Program-made: the position numbers and the translations under genes | Origin: JAGSOU01 sp049974865 | GTDB lineage: Bacteria; Pseudomonadota; Alphaproteobacteria; Rhodobacterales; Rhodobacteraceae | Assembly: GCA_049974865.1 (NCBI GenBank) | Contig: JBNGCX010000008.1 | Span: 1-64,000 of the forward strand | Direction of reading: 5' to 3' | Length of the DNA stretch: 64,000 bases | The notes under the pieces: generated by a model | Told to the model about the DNA's origin: nothing | Databases searched by the model: none | What the model saw: only the letters and a program-made list of their open reading frames with translations | Part shown: piece by piece, positions 49,939-58,606 of the stretch | Layout of the letters: each line of letters opens with the position of its first letter | Numbering within the stretch: the stretch's first letter is position 1

Positions 49939-50052
49939 GCAGGGGAACATAAGCATCGCCGCCGCGGGGCGAAATCACATTTGGGCGATGCCTGTGCGAG
50001 CGTGGCCTTTCCGCCTCTTGCCGGGGGCGTCATCCTTGCCCATCTTGACGAC

Positions 50053-50624
50053 ATGGAACCTGCAAACCCCCCGATGGATCTCAGCGGCAAGCTGCTGATC
50101 GCGATGCCCGGCATGGGCGACCCCCGCTTTGAGAAAAGCGTGGTCTTCCTGTGCGCCCATTCCAGCGACGGCGCCATGGGGCTGATCGTGAACAAGCCCA
50201 CCACGGACCTCAGCTTCGACGAGTTGCTGGAGCAGCTCGGCATCGAACGCGCGCCGGGCGCCCGCGACATCCGGGTGCATTTCGGCGGCCCGGTGGAGCA
50301 TGGGCGCGGTTTCGTGCTGCATTCCTCCGACTACATGTCCGCGGACACGACGCTGCGAATCGACGACCGGATCGGCCTGACCGCGACTGTGGACGTCCTG
50401 GAGCGCATCGCGCAGGGCGAGGGCCCGCAGGCCTCGCTCCTGGCGCTGGGCTATGCCGGCTGGGGGCCGGGGCAGCTGGAAGGCGAGATCGTCGAGAACG
50501 GCTGGCTGACCTGCGAGGCCGACCCCGAGATCGTGTTCGCGGCCGACGACGGCTCGAAATGGGGGCGCGCCCTGAAGACGCTGGGGATCGATCCGCTGAC
50601 CCTATCCGCGGCGGCGGGCCGGGC

Positions 50625-50628
<4 letters not shown>
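50053..50628 (+). CDS. YqgE/AlgH family protein
   Basis: The 191-residue protein matches YqgE: DLSGKLLIAMPGMGDPRFEKSVVFLCAHSSDGAMGLIVNKP, VHFGGPVEHGRGFVLHS and ALGYAGWGPGQLEGEIVENGWL. The family is widely conserved and linked to regulation, but its biochemical function is not established. It is divergent from the DsbD-like gene and overlaps the 3' end of the tRNA-modification gene by four bases. Confidence 0.92.
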
Positions 50629-51578
<950 letters not shown>

Positions 51579-51696
51579 CTCGTGACGCCGCGTTTTGGTT
51601 GATGGGCCGGGGGGGTGGTTTACCCTTGGCCCGAGGATTGACGAGACATACCGGCGCGCCGATGGTTTCTCAAGGCGCAAGGGAAGGGAGAGGCCG

Positions 51697-53412
51697 ATGC
51701 CGTATCGCGCACCGACTGACGACTACAAGTTCATTTTTGACCACTTGGTGGACCTTTCCCGGGTCACGGCCACGGAGCTTTTCGCCGAGGCCACGCCGGA
51801 CGTCGCCGACGCCATCCTGTCCGAGGCCGGCAAGCTCTGCGAAGAGGTGTTGGCGCCGTTGCAGCGTGCGGGCGACATGCAGGGCGCGGTTCTGGAGAAT
51901 GGCACGGTGCGCACCACCCCCGGCTTTGGCGCGGCCTATGCCCAGATCGCCGAGGGCGGCTGGATCGGCATGTCCGCCTCGCCCGAGAACGGCGGCATGG
52001 GCCTGCCCCTGGCCCTGACGACCGCGGTGAACGAGATGATGAGCTCGGCCTGCCTGTCGCTGCAACTCAACCCGCTGATGAGCCAGGGCCAGATCGAGGC
52101 GCTGGAGCATCACGCCAGCGATGAGATCAAGGCGCTCTACCTTCCCAAGCTGATCTCGGGCGAATGGTGCGGCACCATGAACCTGACCGAGCCGCAGGCG
52201 GGTTCAGACGTGGGCGCGCTGAGTACCAGGGCCGAGCCGAACGGTGACGGCACCTATGCGATCGCCGGCCAGAAGATCTTCATCAGCTGGGGCGACAATG
52301 ATTTCACCGGCAATGTCTGCCACCTGGTGCTGGCCCGCCTGCCCGACGCGGCGCCGGGGACGCGGGGCATCAGCCTGTTCATGGTGCCCAAGTTCATTCC
52401 CGACGCGGACGGCAACCCCGGCGTGGCCAACAGCCTTAAAGTGGTCAGCCTGGAGCACAAGATGGGCCTGCACGGCAGCCCGACCTGCGTGATGCAGTAT
52501 GACGGGGCCACCGGCTGGCTGGTGGGCGAGCCGCACAAGGGCATGGCCGCCATGTTCACCATGATGAACAACGCCCGCCTCGGCGTCGGTGTGCAGGGCA
52601 TCGGCGTGGCCGAGGGCGCCTATCAGCACGCGCTGGCCTATGCGCTGGAGCGCAAGCAGGGCCGCCCGCCCGTTCAGGGCGGAACCGGCACTATCTTCGA
52701 TCATGCCGATGTGCGCCGGATGCTGACCACGATGAAGGCCGAGACCTTCGCGGCGCGCTCCATCGCGCTGGCCTGCGCCGTGGCCATCGACATGACCCGC
52801 GCCACCGGCGACGGCGACTGCGCCGCCCGCGCCGCGCTGCTGACCCCCATCGCCAAGGCCTACGGCACCGATGCGGGGATCGAGGTCGCCTCGATGGGCA
52901 TGCAGGTGCATGGCGGCATGGGCTACATCGAGGAATCGGGGGCGGCGCAATACCTGCGGGACGTGCGCGTCACCGCGATCTACGAGGGCACGAACGGCAT
53001 CCAGGCGATGGACCTGGTGGCGCGCAAGATGATGGATGGCGGCGAGGCCGCCTTCCGCATCTGCGAAGAGATCGAGACCGCCGCCGAGGCCGCCCGGGCC
53101 AAGCTGCCCGATCTGGCAAACGATGTCTGGGCCGCGGCCGAGACCCTGCGCGAGGCGATCGAGCTGCTGGTGGGGCAGGACATGAACGACCGCTTCGCGG
53201 GCGCCGTGCCCTTCCTGCGCGCCTTCGCCCGCGTCCTCGGCGGGCATTTCCACCTCAAGGCGGCGCTGGCCGAGGGCGGACAGGGGCCGCGCACCGCGCT
53301 GGCGCGCTTCTTCATCAAGCGGATGCTGCCGGAATATGCCGCCGCGCTCGCCCACGCCCGCGAGGGGGGCGAGGGGCTCTATGCGCTGTCGGCGGACGAC
53401 CTGGCGGCATGA
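51697..53412 (+). CDS. Acyl-CoA dehydrogenase, DmdC-like
   Basis: The 571-residue flavoenzyme has the extended N-terminus MPYRAPTDDYKFIFDHLVD and the C-terminal extra domain typical of the DmdC/large acyl-CoA dehydrogenase group. FAD/substrate motifs include MNLTEPQAGSDVGAL and NNARLGVGVQGIGVAEGA, and the catalytic Glu lies in IYEGTNGIQAMDLVARKM. DmdC oxidises methylmercaptopropionyl-CoA in DMSP demethylation; several paralogues in roseobacters act on ordinary acyl-CoAs, so this role is possible but not shown. The MBL-fold gene is coupled to its stop (ATGA). Confidence 0.88.
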   Translation: MPYRAPTDDYKFIFDHLVDLSRVTATELFAEATPDVADAILSEAGKLCEEVLAPLQRAGDMQGAVLENGTVRTTPGFGAAYAQIAEGGWIGMSASPENGGMGLPLALTTAVNEMMSSACLSLQLNPLMSQGQIEALEHHASDEIKALYLPKLISGEWCGTMNLTEPQAGSDVGALSTRAEPNGDGTYAIAGQKIFISWGDNDFTGNVCHLVLARLPDAAPGTRGISLFMVPKFIPDADGNPGVANSLKVVSLEHKMGLHGSPTCVMQYDGATGWLVGEPHKGMAAMFTMMNNARLGVGVQGIGVAEGAYQHALAYALERKQGRPPVQGGTGTIFDHADVRRMLTTMKAETFAARSIALACAVAIDMTRATGDGDCAARAALLTPIAKAYGTDAGIEVASMGMQVHGGMGYIEESGAAQYLRDVRVTAIYEGTNGIQAMDLVARKMMDGGEAAFRICEEIETAAEAARAKLPDLANDVWAAAETLREAIELLVGQDMNDRFAGAVPFLRAFARVLGGHFHLKAALAEGGQGPRTALARFFIKRMLPEYAAALAHAREGGEGLYALSADDLAA

Positions 53413-54452
53413 TGGACGGCGCGGGCAGCCCCATCCGCTATCCCTGGGCCGAAGGTCCGGCCGAGGGCGAGGCCATCGAGGTGGCCAAGGGCGTGCTGTG
53501 GCTGCGCCTGCCGCTGCCGATGAAGCTGGATCACGTCAATGTTTTCGCGCTGGATGACGGCGACGGCTGGACGGTGATCGACACTGGCTTCGATTCGCGG
53601 CGCAGCCGGGCGATCTGGCGGAAATGCCTCGACGGCCCGCTGGCGGGCAAGCCGGTGAAACGCGTGCTGGTCACCCATCACCACCCCGACCATGTAGGTC
53701 TGGCGGGCTGGTTCCAGTCCGACCACGGGGCCGAATTGCTGACCACCCGCACCGCCTGGCTGTTCGCCAGAATGCTGACGCTGGACGAGCAGAACCGGCC
53801 CACGCCGGAGACCATGGCCTTCTGGCGCGGCGCCGGCATGGCGCCCGAGATCCTGGAGAGCCGCGCCAACGAACGCCCCTTCAACTTCGCCGACATCGTG
53901 GCGCCGATGCCGCTGGGCTTCACCCGCGTCACCGAGGGCGACGTGCTGCGCATCGGCGGGCGCGACTGGGACGTGCGGCTGGGCAACGGCCACGCCCCCG
54001 ACCACATCACCCTGTGGAGCCGCGACGACAACCTGGTGATCGGGGGCGATCAGCTCTTGCCGTCGATCTCGCCCAATCTCGGGGTCTACGCGACCGAGCC
54101 CTCGGCCGACCCGGTCTCCGAATGGCTGGAAAGCTGCGCGCGGCTGGCGCCCTTCGCGCGCGAGGATCACCTGGTGCTGCCCGGCCACAAGCTGGCCTTC
54201 ACCGGCCTGCCCGCCCGCATGCACCAGCTGGCCGAGAATCACCACGGCGCGCTCGAACGTCTGCTGGAGCATCTGCAAACCCCGCACACCGCCTGCGAAT
54301 GCTTCCTACCGCTGTTCAAGCGCGAGATCGGCGGCGCGGAATACGGCCATGCGCTGGTCGAGGCGGTGGCGCATCTCAACCACCTCTACAAGGCGGGCAA
54401 GGTCACGCGCCACCGGCGCGACGACGGTGCCTGGCTGTGGGCCGCGAAATGA
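53409..54452 (+). CDS. MBL-fold metallo-hydrolase
   Basis: The 347-residue protein has the metallo-beta-lactamase motif THHHPDHVGLAGW, upstream VFALDDGDGWTVIDTGF, and later GNGHAPDHITLW and LVIGGDQLLP. A C-terminal helical domain (about residues 255-347) resembles those of LACTB2-like proteins. It may be a thioesterase or RNase-like hydrolase; the coupling to the acyl-CoA dehydrogenase favours an acyl-thioester or related small substrate. Its stop overlaps the next ATG (ATGA). Confidence 0.88.
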   Translation: MMDGAGSPIRYPWAEGPAEGEAIEVAKGVLWLRLPLPMKLDHVNVFALDDGDGWTVIDTGFDSRRSRAIWRKCLDGPLAGKPVKRVLVTHHHPDHVGLAGWFQSDHGAELLTTRTAWLFARMLTLDEQNRPTPETMAFWRGAGMAPEILESRANERPFNFADIVAPMPLGFTRVTEGDVLRIGGRDWDVRLGNGHAPDHITLWSRDDNLVIGGDQLLPSISPNLGVYATEPSADPVSEWLESCARLAPFAREDHLVLPGHKLAFTGLPARMHQLAENHHGALERLLEHLQTPHTACECFLPLFKREIGGAEYGHALVEAVAHLNHLYKAGKVTRHRRDDGAWLWAAK

Positions 54453-54904
54453 GCGGCCCCGACGACCGCCCGCCGCGCGCCCGCGCCGTGCACGCCGACC
54501 CGGCCGCCCCCGCCACGGCCGAGCAGAAACCGCTGCCCGAGGCGGTCACGCGCCGCCCCGTGCATCAGAAAAGCCCCGCCGAATGGGCCTATGAGCGGCT
54601 GATCCTCTATATCCAGAATTTCGAGGAACAGCTCGACGAGGCGCATGAGGTGGCCATCGGGCTGACCGGCGGCAGCGCCGGCGTGCTGAAGATCGAGGGC
54701 GTCGGTTATTTCGAGCCGGATATCATCACCTTCTACGGCACCGACCAGGGCGGCGCGCGCACCCAGCTGGTCCAGCATGTCAGCCAGCTCAACGTGACCC
54801 TGCGCGCCCTGCCCAAGGCCGAGGGCGCGCCCGAAGCGGCCCGGATCGGCTTCCGCCTGGCCGCGGAACTCGAGGATGGATCCGGGGCGTCACCAAAGCC
54901 GTGA
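54449..54904 (+). CDS. DUF6173 family protein
   Basis: The 151-residue cytoplasmic protein has a disordered Pro/Ala-rich N-terminus (about 40 residues) and a compact domain: SPAEWAYERLILYIQNFEEQLDEAHEVAIGLTGG, then LKIEGVGYFEPDIITFYG and QLVQHVSQLNVTLRALPK. This is the DUF6173 pattern, of unknown function. It closes a three-gene overlapping operon. Confidence 0.75.
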   Translation: MSGPDDRPPRARAVHADPAAPATAEQKPLPEAVTRRPVHQKSPAEWAYERLILYIQNFEEQLDEAHEVAIGLTGGSAGVLKIEGVGYFEPDIITFYGTDQGGARTQLVQHVSQLNVTLRALPKAEGAPEAARIGFRLAAELEDGSGASPKP

Positions 54905-54961
54905 CAGCCGTTTTCAAATAGGCTATCCCAAGCGGGCACGAACAGGGAAGGAGCCGCATCG

Positions 54962-55096
54962 ATGGCAGAGCACAAGCACGGATCCATGGACATCTCGGAT
55001 CAGGAGAAGACCTTTGCGGGTTTCGTCAAATTCGCAACCTGGGGCGCCGGAATCTCGATCGGTGTCCTGATCTTCATGGCGCTGGTCAACGTCTGA
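54962..55096 (+). CDS. aa3-type cytochrome c oxidase subunit IV
   Basis: This 44-residue microprotein has a charged N-terminus (MAEHKHGSMDISDQEKTF) and one transmembrane helix (WGAGISIGVLIFMALVNV). This is the alphaproteobacterial subunit IV of aa3-type cytochrome c oxidase, as in Paracoccus and Rhodobacter. It is commonly located away from the other oxidase genes. AGGGAAGGAG precedes the ATG, and a strong terminator follows directly, so it is monocistronic. Confidence 0.9.
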   Translation: MAEHKHGSMDISDQEKTFAGFVKFATWGAGISIGVLIFMALVNV

Positions 55097-55101
55097 CGCC
55101 G

Positions 55102-55125
55102 GGCGGGCCGCGGGCCCGCCTTTTT
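55102..55125 (+). terminator. Rho-independent terminator after subunit IV
   Basis: GGCGGGCC at 55102-55109 pairs with GGCCCGCC at 55113-55120 (8-bp stem, 3-base loop) and is followed by five T. It lies six bases after the stop codon. Confidence 0.85.
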
Positions 55126-55145
55126 CTTGATGGGGGCCGTGCGCG

Positions 55146-55769
55146 ATGCGTCACTGGATTGCCTGCCTGGTCGTTCCGGCGTTGCTGGCCGGATGCGGCG
55201 CCGAGCCGGTCTGGGCCCCGGAGGAGGCGGTAGAGCGCGCCGCCTATCGCGACACGGAGAACCCGCCTTCGATCACGCTGTTCACGGTGCTCAACAACCG
55301 CTCAGGCGAGGGGGCGCATAGCGCGTTAATGATCAATGCCAGCCAGCGGGTGATCTTCGACCCGGCGGGCACTTGGTGGCACCGCACCGCGCCCGAGCGC
55401 AACGACCTGCATTACGGCATCACGCCGACCATGCTGAAATTCTACACCGACAACCACGCACGCGAGACGTTTCACGTTGACATCCAGACCCTCGAGGTCT
55501 CGCCCGAGGTGGCCGAGGCGGCCTTGCAGATCGCCGAGGAATACGGCGCTGTCCCCAAGGCGTTCTGCGGGCGCTCGACCAGCGACATCCTGCGCCGGCT
55601 GCCCGGCTTCGAAACGGTGCCGCGCAGCATCTTCCCCAGGTCGATCATGCGCGGTTTCGCCAAGATCGACGGGGTCGAGCGGCACCAGGTCTACGACGAC
55701 GATTCCGACGACAACGGCACCGTCCTGGTCGCGCAGCAGACGGCGGCGCCGGCTCAGCCCGCCAGGTAG
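55146..55769 (+). CDS. Lipoprotein with possible permuted-papain cysteine-hydrolase fold
   Basis: The 207-residue protein has a lipoprotein signal (LVVPALLAGCGAE, Cys17). The body shows GEGAHSALMINASQRVIFDPAG (His58) and, about 80 residues later, AFCGRSTSDILRRLPGF (Cys141). The His-before-Cys order with an Asp-Pro strand is what circularly permuted papain-like (NlpC/P60 superfamily) proteins show. This reading is from motif order only. Its end overlaps the convergent azlD by 16 bases. Confidence 0.68.
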   Translation: MRHWIACLVVPALLAGCGAEPVWAPEEAVERAAYRDTENPPSITLFTVLNNRSGEGAHSALMINASQRVIFDPAGTWWHRTAPERNDLHYGITPTMLKFYTDNHARETFHVDIQTLEVSPEVAEAALQIAEEYGAVPKAFCGRSTSDILRRLPGFETVPRSIFPRSIMRGFAKIDGVERHQVYDDDSDDNGTVLVAQQTAAPAQPAR

Positions 55770-56083
55770 AGCCCCAGGTAGAGCGTCCCGGCCCCGCCGG
55801 CGATCGACAGGATCACATTCTTGCTGAGCATCCCCAGCCCAAGCGTGACGGCTGCGGCCGCAATCCGCGGCAGGTCGGGCTGGCCGCCCGTGGCCTCGGG
55901 CCACAGGACAAGCGGCGCGATCAGCGCGGGCAGGACCGCCACCGGCGTGTAGCGCAGGTGGCGCAGCACCCAGGGCGGCAGGCGCCGGTCCCCGATCAGC
56001 CCCAGGAACGAGAACCGGATGAGGAAGGTGCCGACGCCGAGGGCGGCGATGATGAACCAGATTTCACCTACGCTTTGCATCAT
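55754..56083 (-). CDS. azlD: AzlD family branched-chain amino-acid transport protein
   Basis: The 109-residue protein has about four helices and the AzlD pattern GTFLIRFSFL near the start, LRYTPVAVLPALIAPLVLW and LGMLSKNVILSIAGGAG. AzlD works with AzlC in exporting branched-chain amino acids. Its ATG overlaps the azlC stop (ATGA at 56080-56083). Confidence 0.88.
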   Translation of the reverse strand: MMQSVGEIWFIIAALGVGTFLIRFSFLGLIGDRRLPPWVLRHLRYTPVAVLPALIAPLVLWPEATGGQPDLPRIAAAAVTLGLGMLSKNVILSIAGGAGTLYLGLYLAG

Positions 56084-56790
56084 TTGAACCGTTTCCCCAT
56101 CCAGACCTCGACCTGCGCCCCGGTCACCATCGCCCCCAGCGCCGCCACCAGCAGCCCGCTGTTATAGGGCAGGCCGGCCAGCGCCAGCCCCAGTGCCACC
56201 GACACGCCTGCCGCCGCCACATGCGCCAGCGTCCGCAAGGCCGGCGCGATCAGCGCCAGGAAGGTGATCGGCACCGCGAAATCCAGCGCGTATTCGGGCG
56301 GGATGCTCTGTCCGACCAGCGCGCCGACCAGGGTGAAGGCATACCAGAGCGGAAAGATCGGTGAGACCACGCCGAAGTAGTAGGCGATCTTCTCGGACAG
56401 CGGCATCTCGGGCTTGTCTTCGAACCGGGCCTGCCCGACCGCGTAGGATTGATCGACCAGCACATAGGCCATCAGCGCCCGCTGCCACAGCGGTGCGGCG
56501 CCCAGATACGGGGTGAGCGCCGCCGAATACATCGCCATGCGCAGGTTGACCGCCAGGGCCGTGGCCAGCACGATCACCGTGGGCGCGTTGTCGGTCATCA
56601 ACTGCAGGGCGGCGAATTGCGAGGCGCCCGCGATCACCAGCACCGAGAACCCCATCACCTCGGCCAGGTTCAGCCCCGCCTCCATGCCCACCACGCCGAA
56701 CAGCAGCGCGAAGGGCACCACCACCAGAACGAAGGGCGCGCCGTGGGTGACGCCCAGCCAATAGGCCGGTCCGGTGCCGGTCGAATTCAT
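56080..56790 (-). CDS. azlC: AzlC family branched-chain amino-acid exporter
   Basis: The 236-residue membrane protein carries the AzlC signatures APFVLVVVPFALLFGVVGMEAGLNLAEVMGFSVLVIAGASQFAALQLM and LRMAMYSAALTPYLG, followed by YVLVDQSYAVGQARF. It forms a two-gene unit with azlD. The substrate class is inferred from B. subtilis AzlCD and E. coli YgaZH. Confidence 0.92.
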   Translation of the reverse strand: MNSTGTGPAYWLGVTHGAPFVLVVVPFALLFGVVGMEAGLNLAEVMGFSVLVIAGASQFAALQLMTDNAPTVIVLATALAVNLRMAMYSAALTPYLGAAPLWQRALMAYVLVDQSYAVGQARFEDKPEMPLSEKIAYYFGVVSPIFPLWYAFTLVGALVGQSIPPEYALDFAVPITFLALIAPALRTLAHVAAAGVSVALGLALAGLPYNSGLLVAALGAMVTGAQVEVWMGKRFK

Positions 56791-56865
56791 CTGTCGCTCC
56801 CGAGAAATCCGTTCGGTGAGCCCTTAGAACCTCGGCGCCGAAGATGCAATCCGCTGCGGCGCCGA

Positions 56866-57876
56866 TCAGTCGAAGGCGCCCGTCACCCGGCCCAGCAGCA
56901 TGAAGGCGCGCGCGGTGCGGGTCTCGGCCAGATCGTTGATTTCCTGGTCTGAGGCGGCCTGTTCGAATTCCACCAGGCTGCGGTCGAACTGCCGCAGGAA
57001 GTGATGCGCGGCATCGCGGAAGATCGGGTCCTGCCGCATGCGTCCGGCGGTCAGCGCCAAGCAGGAGCGGTCGCGCACCCCGCCCAGCGCGGCCACCGTC
57101 GGGCCGCGCTCGCCGGAGGCGAACTTGCGCCAGATCTCGGGGCGCGCACGATCGGGGCTCAGGTCGTCCATGTAGATGCCGTCCTCGCTGAGCAGCGTCA
57201 GCACGTCCTGGGCCGCGCGCACCAGCTTGGCGGCACGGTGGTCTTCGAGGGCCCGGCGCAGGGCGCGGAAGCCCTCCTTGTCCTCGGCGGTCTCGGGGAA
57301 GTTCAGCGCCCGGATGAAATCGGCGGCGGGGAGCGGTGGCGCGATATCCTCGGCCGTGGTGCCCAGCGCCAGCGAGGGTTGCGCATCGTCCGCCCCCGGC
57401 GCGGTCGGCCTGAGCCGCGGCGGGTGGCCCGCGTCGCGGCTGGTGGCGAAGGTGGCGATCGCGCTTTCGGCCTGTTTCTGCGCGGCGGCGATCTCGTCCA
57501 GCTTTTTCTCGACCGAGGGTTTCACGCCGGCCACCGCGGTCTGCTGCTGTTCGATATAGCTGTGGCGCATGGCGTCGATCGCGGCCTGAAGCCGCGCCGA
57601 TTCCTCGCGCATGATATGCGCGCTCTTGGCCGCCGAGGCGCCGACCCAGATCAGCGCCACCGGCATCACGACGGCGAGCAGGGTCATCACGAAGGTCATC
57701 GGGTCGAACGTCGCATCTTCGCCGCGCGGCGCCAGCAGGAAGAACAGCGCCGAACTGCCCAGCCAGACGAGGCTGAGCACCATGGCGATCACGTCGGCCG
57801 CGGTCAGGCCGCGGGCGCCCCGCGCCTTCCCGAAGATTCCAAGCTCCATCGGCTGCTCTGGTTTCTTCTCGGCCAT
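56866..57876 (-). CDS. Conserved membrane protein of unknown function
   Basis: The 336-residue protein has two helices (about residues 27-48 and 62-82), a charged coiled-coil-like stretch (residues 88-145), a disordered Pro-rich linker and a mostly helical C-terminal domain: ADFIRALNFPETAEDKEGFRALRRALEDHRAAKLVRAAQDVLTLL and FRDAAHHFLRQFDRSLVEFE. No family name is offered; it looks like a roseobacter-conserved envelope protein. It lies 27 bases upstream of greA's 3' end. Confidence 0.75.
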   Translation of the reverse strand: MAEKKPEQPMELGIFGKARGARGLTAADVIAMVLSLVWLGSSALFFLLAPRGEDATFDPMTFVMTLLAVVMPVALIWVGASAAKSAHIMREESARLQAAIDAMRHSYIEQQQTAVAGVKPSVEKKLDEIAAAQKQAESAIATFATSRDAGHPPRLRPTAPGADDAQPSLALGTTAEDIAPPLPAADFIRALNFPETAEDKEGFRALRRALEDHRAAKLVRAAQDVLTLLSEDGIYMDDLSPDRARPEIWRKFASGERGPTVAALGGVRDRSCLALTAGRMRQDPIFRDAAHHFLRQFDRSLVEFEQAASDQEINDLAETRTARAFMLLGRVTGAFD

Positions 57877-57903
57877 GGCCCGGTCCCCGGTTGTCCTGCC
57901 GCC

Positions 57904-58374
57904 TCAGACGTATTTGATGCTGAGCACTTCGTAGCTCTTGCCGCCGCCGGGCGTGCGAACCTCGACGCTGTCGCCTTCTTCCTTGCCGATCAGCGCGCGC
58001 GCCAGCGGCGACTTGATGTTCAGCAGGCCCTTCTCGATGTCGGCCTCGGCCTCGCCCACGATCTGGTAGGTCTTTTTCTCGTCGGTATCCTCGTCCACCA
58101 GCTCGACCGTGGCGCCGAACTTGATCGAGCCCGACAGTTTCGACGGGTCGATCACCTCGGCCAGCGACAGAAGGCCCTCCAGCTCCTTGATCCGGCCCTC
58201 GATGAAGCTCTGCTTCTCGCGGGCGGCGTGATACTCGGCGTTTTCCGACAGGTCGCCGTGCTCGCGCGCCTCGGCGATGGCCTTGATCACGGCCGGCCGC
58301 TCGACGGATTTGAGCTGCTTCAATTCTGCATCAAGCGCGGTATGGCCCGCGCGGGTCATCGGTATCTTTTCCAT
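57904..58374 (-). CDS. greA: Transcription elongation factor GreA
   Basis: GreA (156 residues) stimulates cleavage of backtracked RNA in stalled RNA polymerase. The N-terminal coiled coil contains AEAREHGDLSENAEYHAAREKQSFIEGRI with the catalytic acidic tip (DLSENAEY), and the FKBP-like C-terminus has IVGEAEADIEKGLLNIKSPLARALIGKEEGD. The ATG at 58374 aligns with the E. coli start; an ATG at 58383 is possible. Confidence 0.95.
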   Translation of the reverse strand: MEKIPMTRAGHTALDAELKQLKSVERPAVIKAIAEAREHGDLSENAEYHAAREKQSFIEGRIKELEGLLSLAEVIDPSKLSGSIKFGATVELVDEDTDEKKTYQIVGEAEADIEKGLLNIKSPLARALIGKEEGDSVEVRTPGGGKSYEVLSIKYV

Positions 58375-58521
58375 CTCTCTCATCGGACGGTTGGGCGCGG
58401 CGAGCCCCGAAACCGGCGCGCCGCTGGTGAATTGATTGCCATACCTGACCTGACGGTGCGGCGAATTGCAAGGGAAACAGCGAGTAATGCTGCAATGCAA
58501 CATCGTGATGTCGGGTTACAA

Positions 58522-58549
58522 TTGACGCGGCCAAGGCCAGTCAGATAAC
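58522..58549 (+). promoter_or_regulatory. Likely promoter of the ETF-QO gene
   Basis: TTGACG at 58522-58527 and GATAAC at 58544-58549 are 16 bases apart, about 58 bases before the start codon, in the intergenic region shared with divergent greA. GGAGGAG follows at 58570-58576. Confidence 0.45.
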
Positions 58550-58606
58550 GATTTGCGGGGTATTTAACGGAGGAGAGCGCCGCGGCGGCGCAAAGAGGGG
58601 ACGCAG

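Noticed and set aside
45185..49978. A continuous minus-strand frame of about 1600 codons opposite the RND genes
   Set aside because: It is His/Gln/Arg-rich low-complexity translation typical of the antisense of GC-rich genes, and the plus strand carries clear RND and adaptor proteins.
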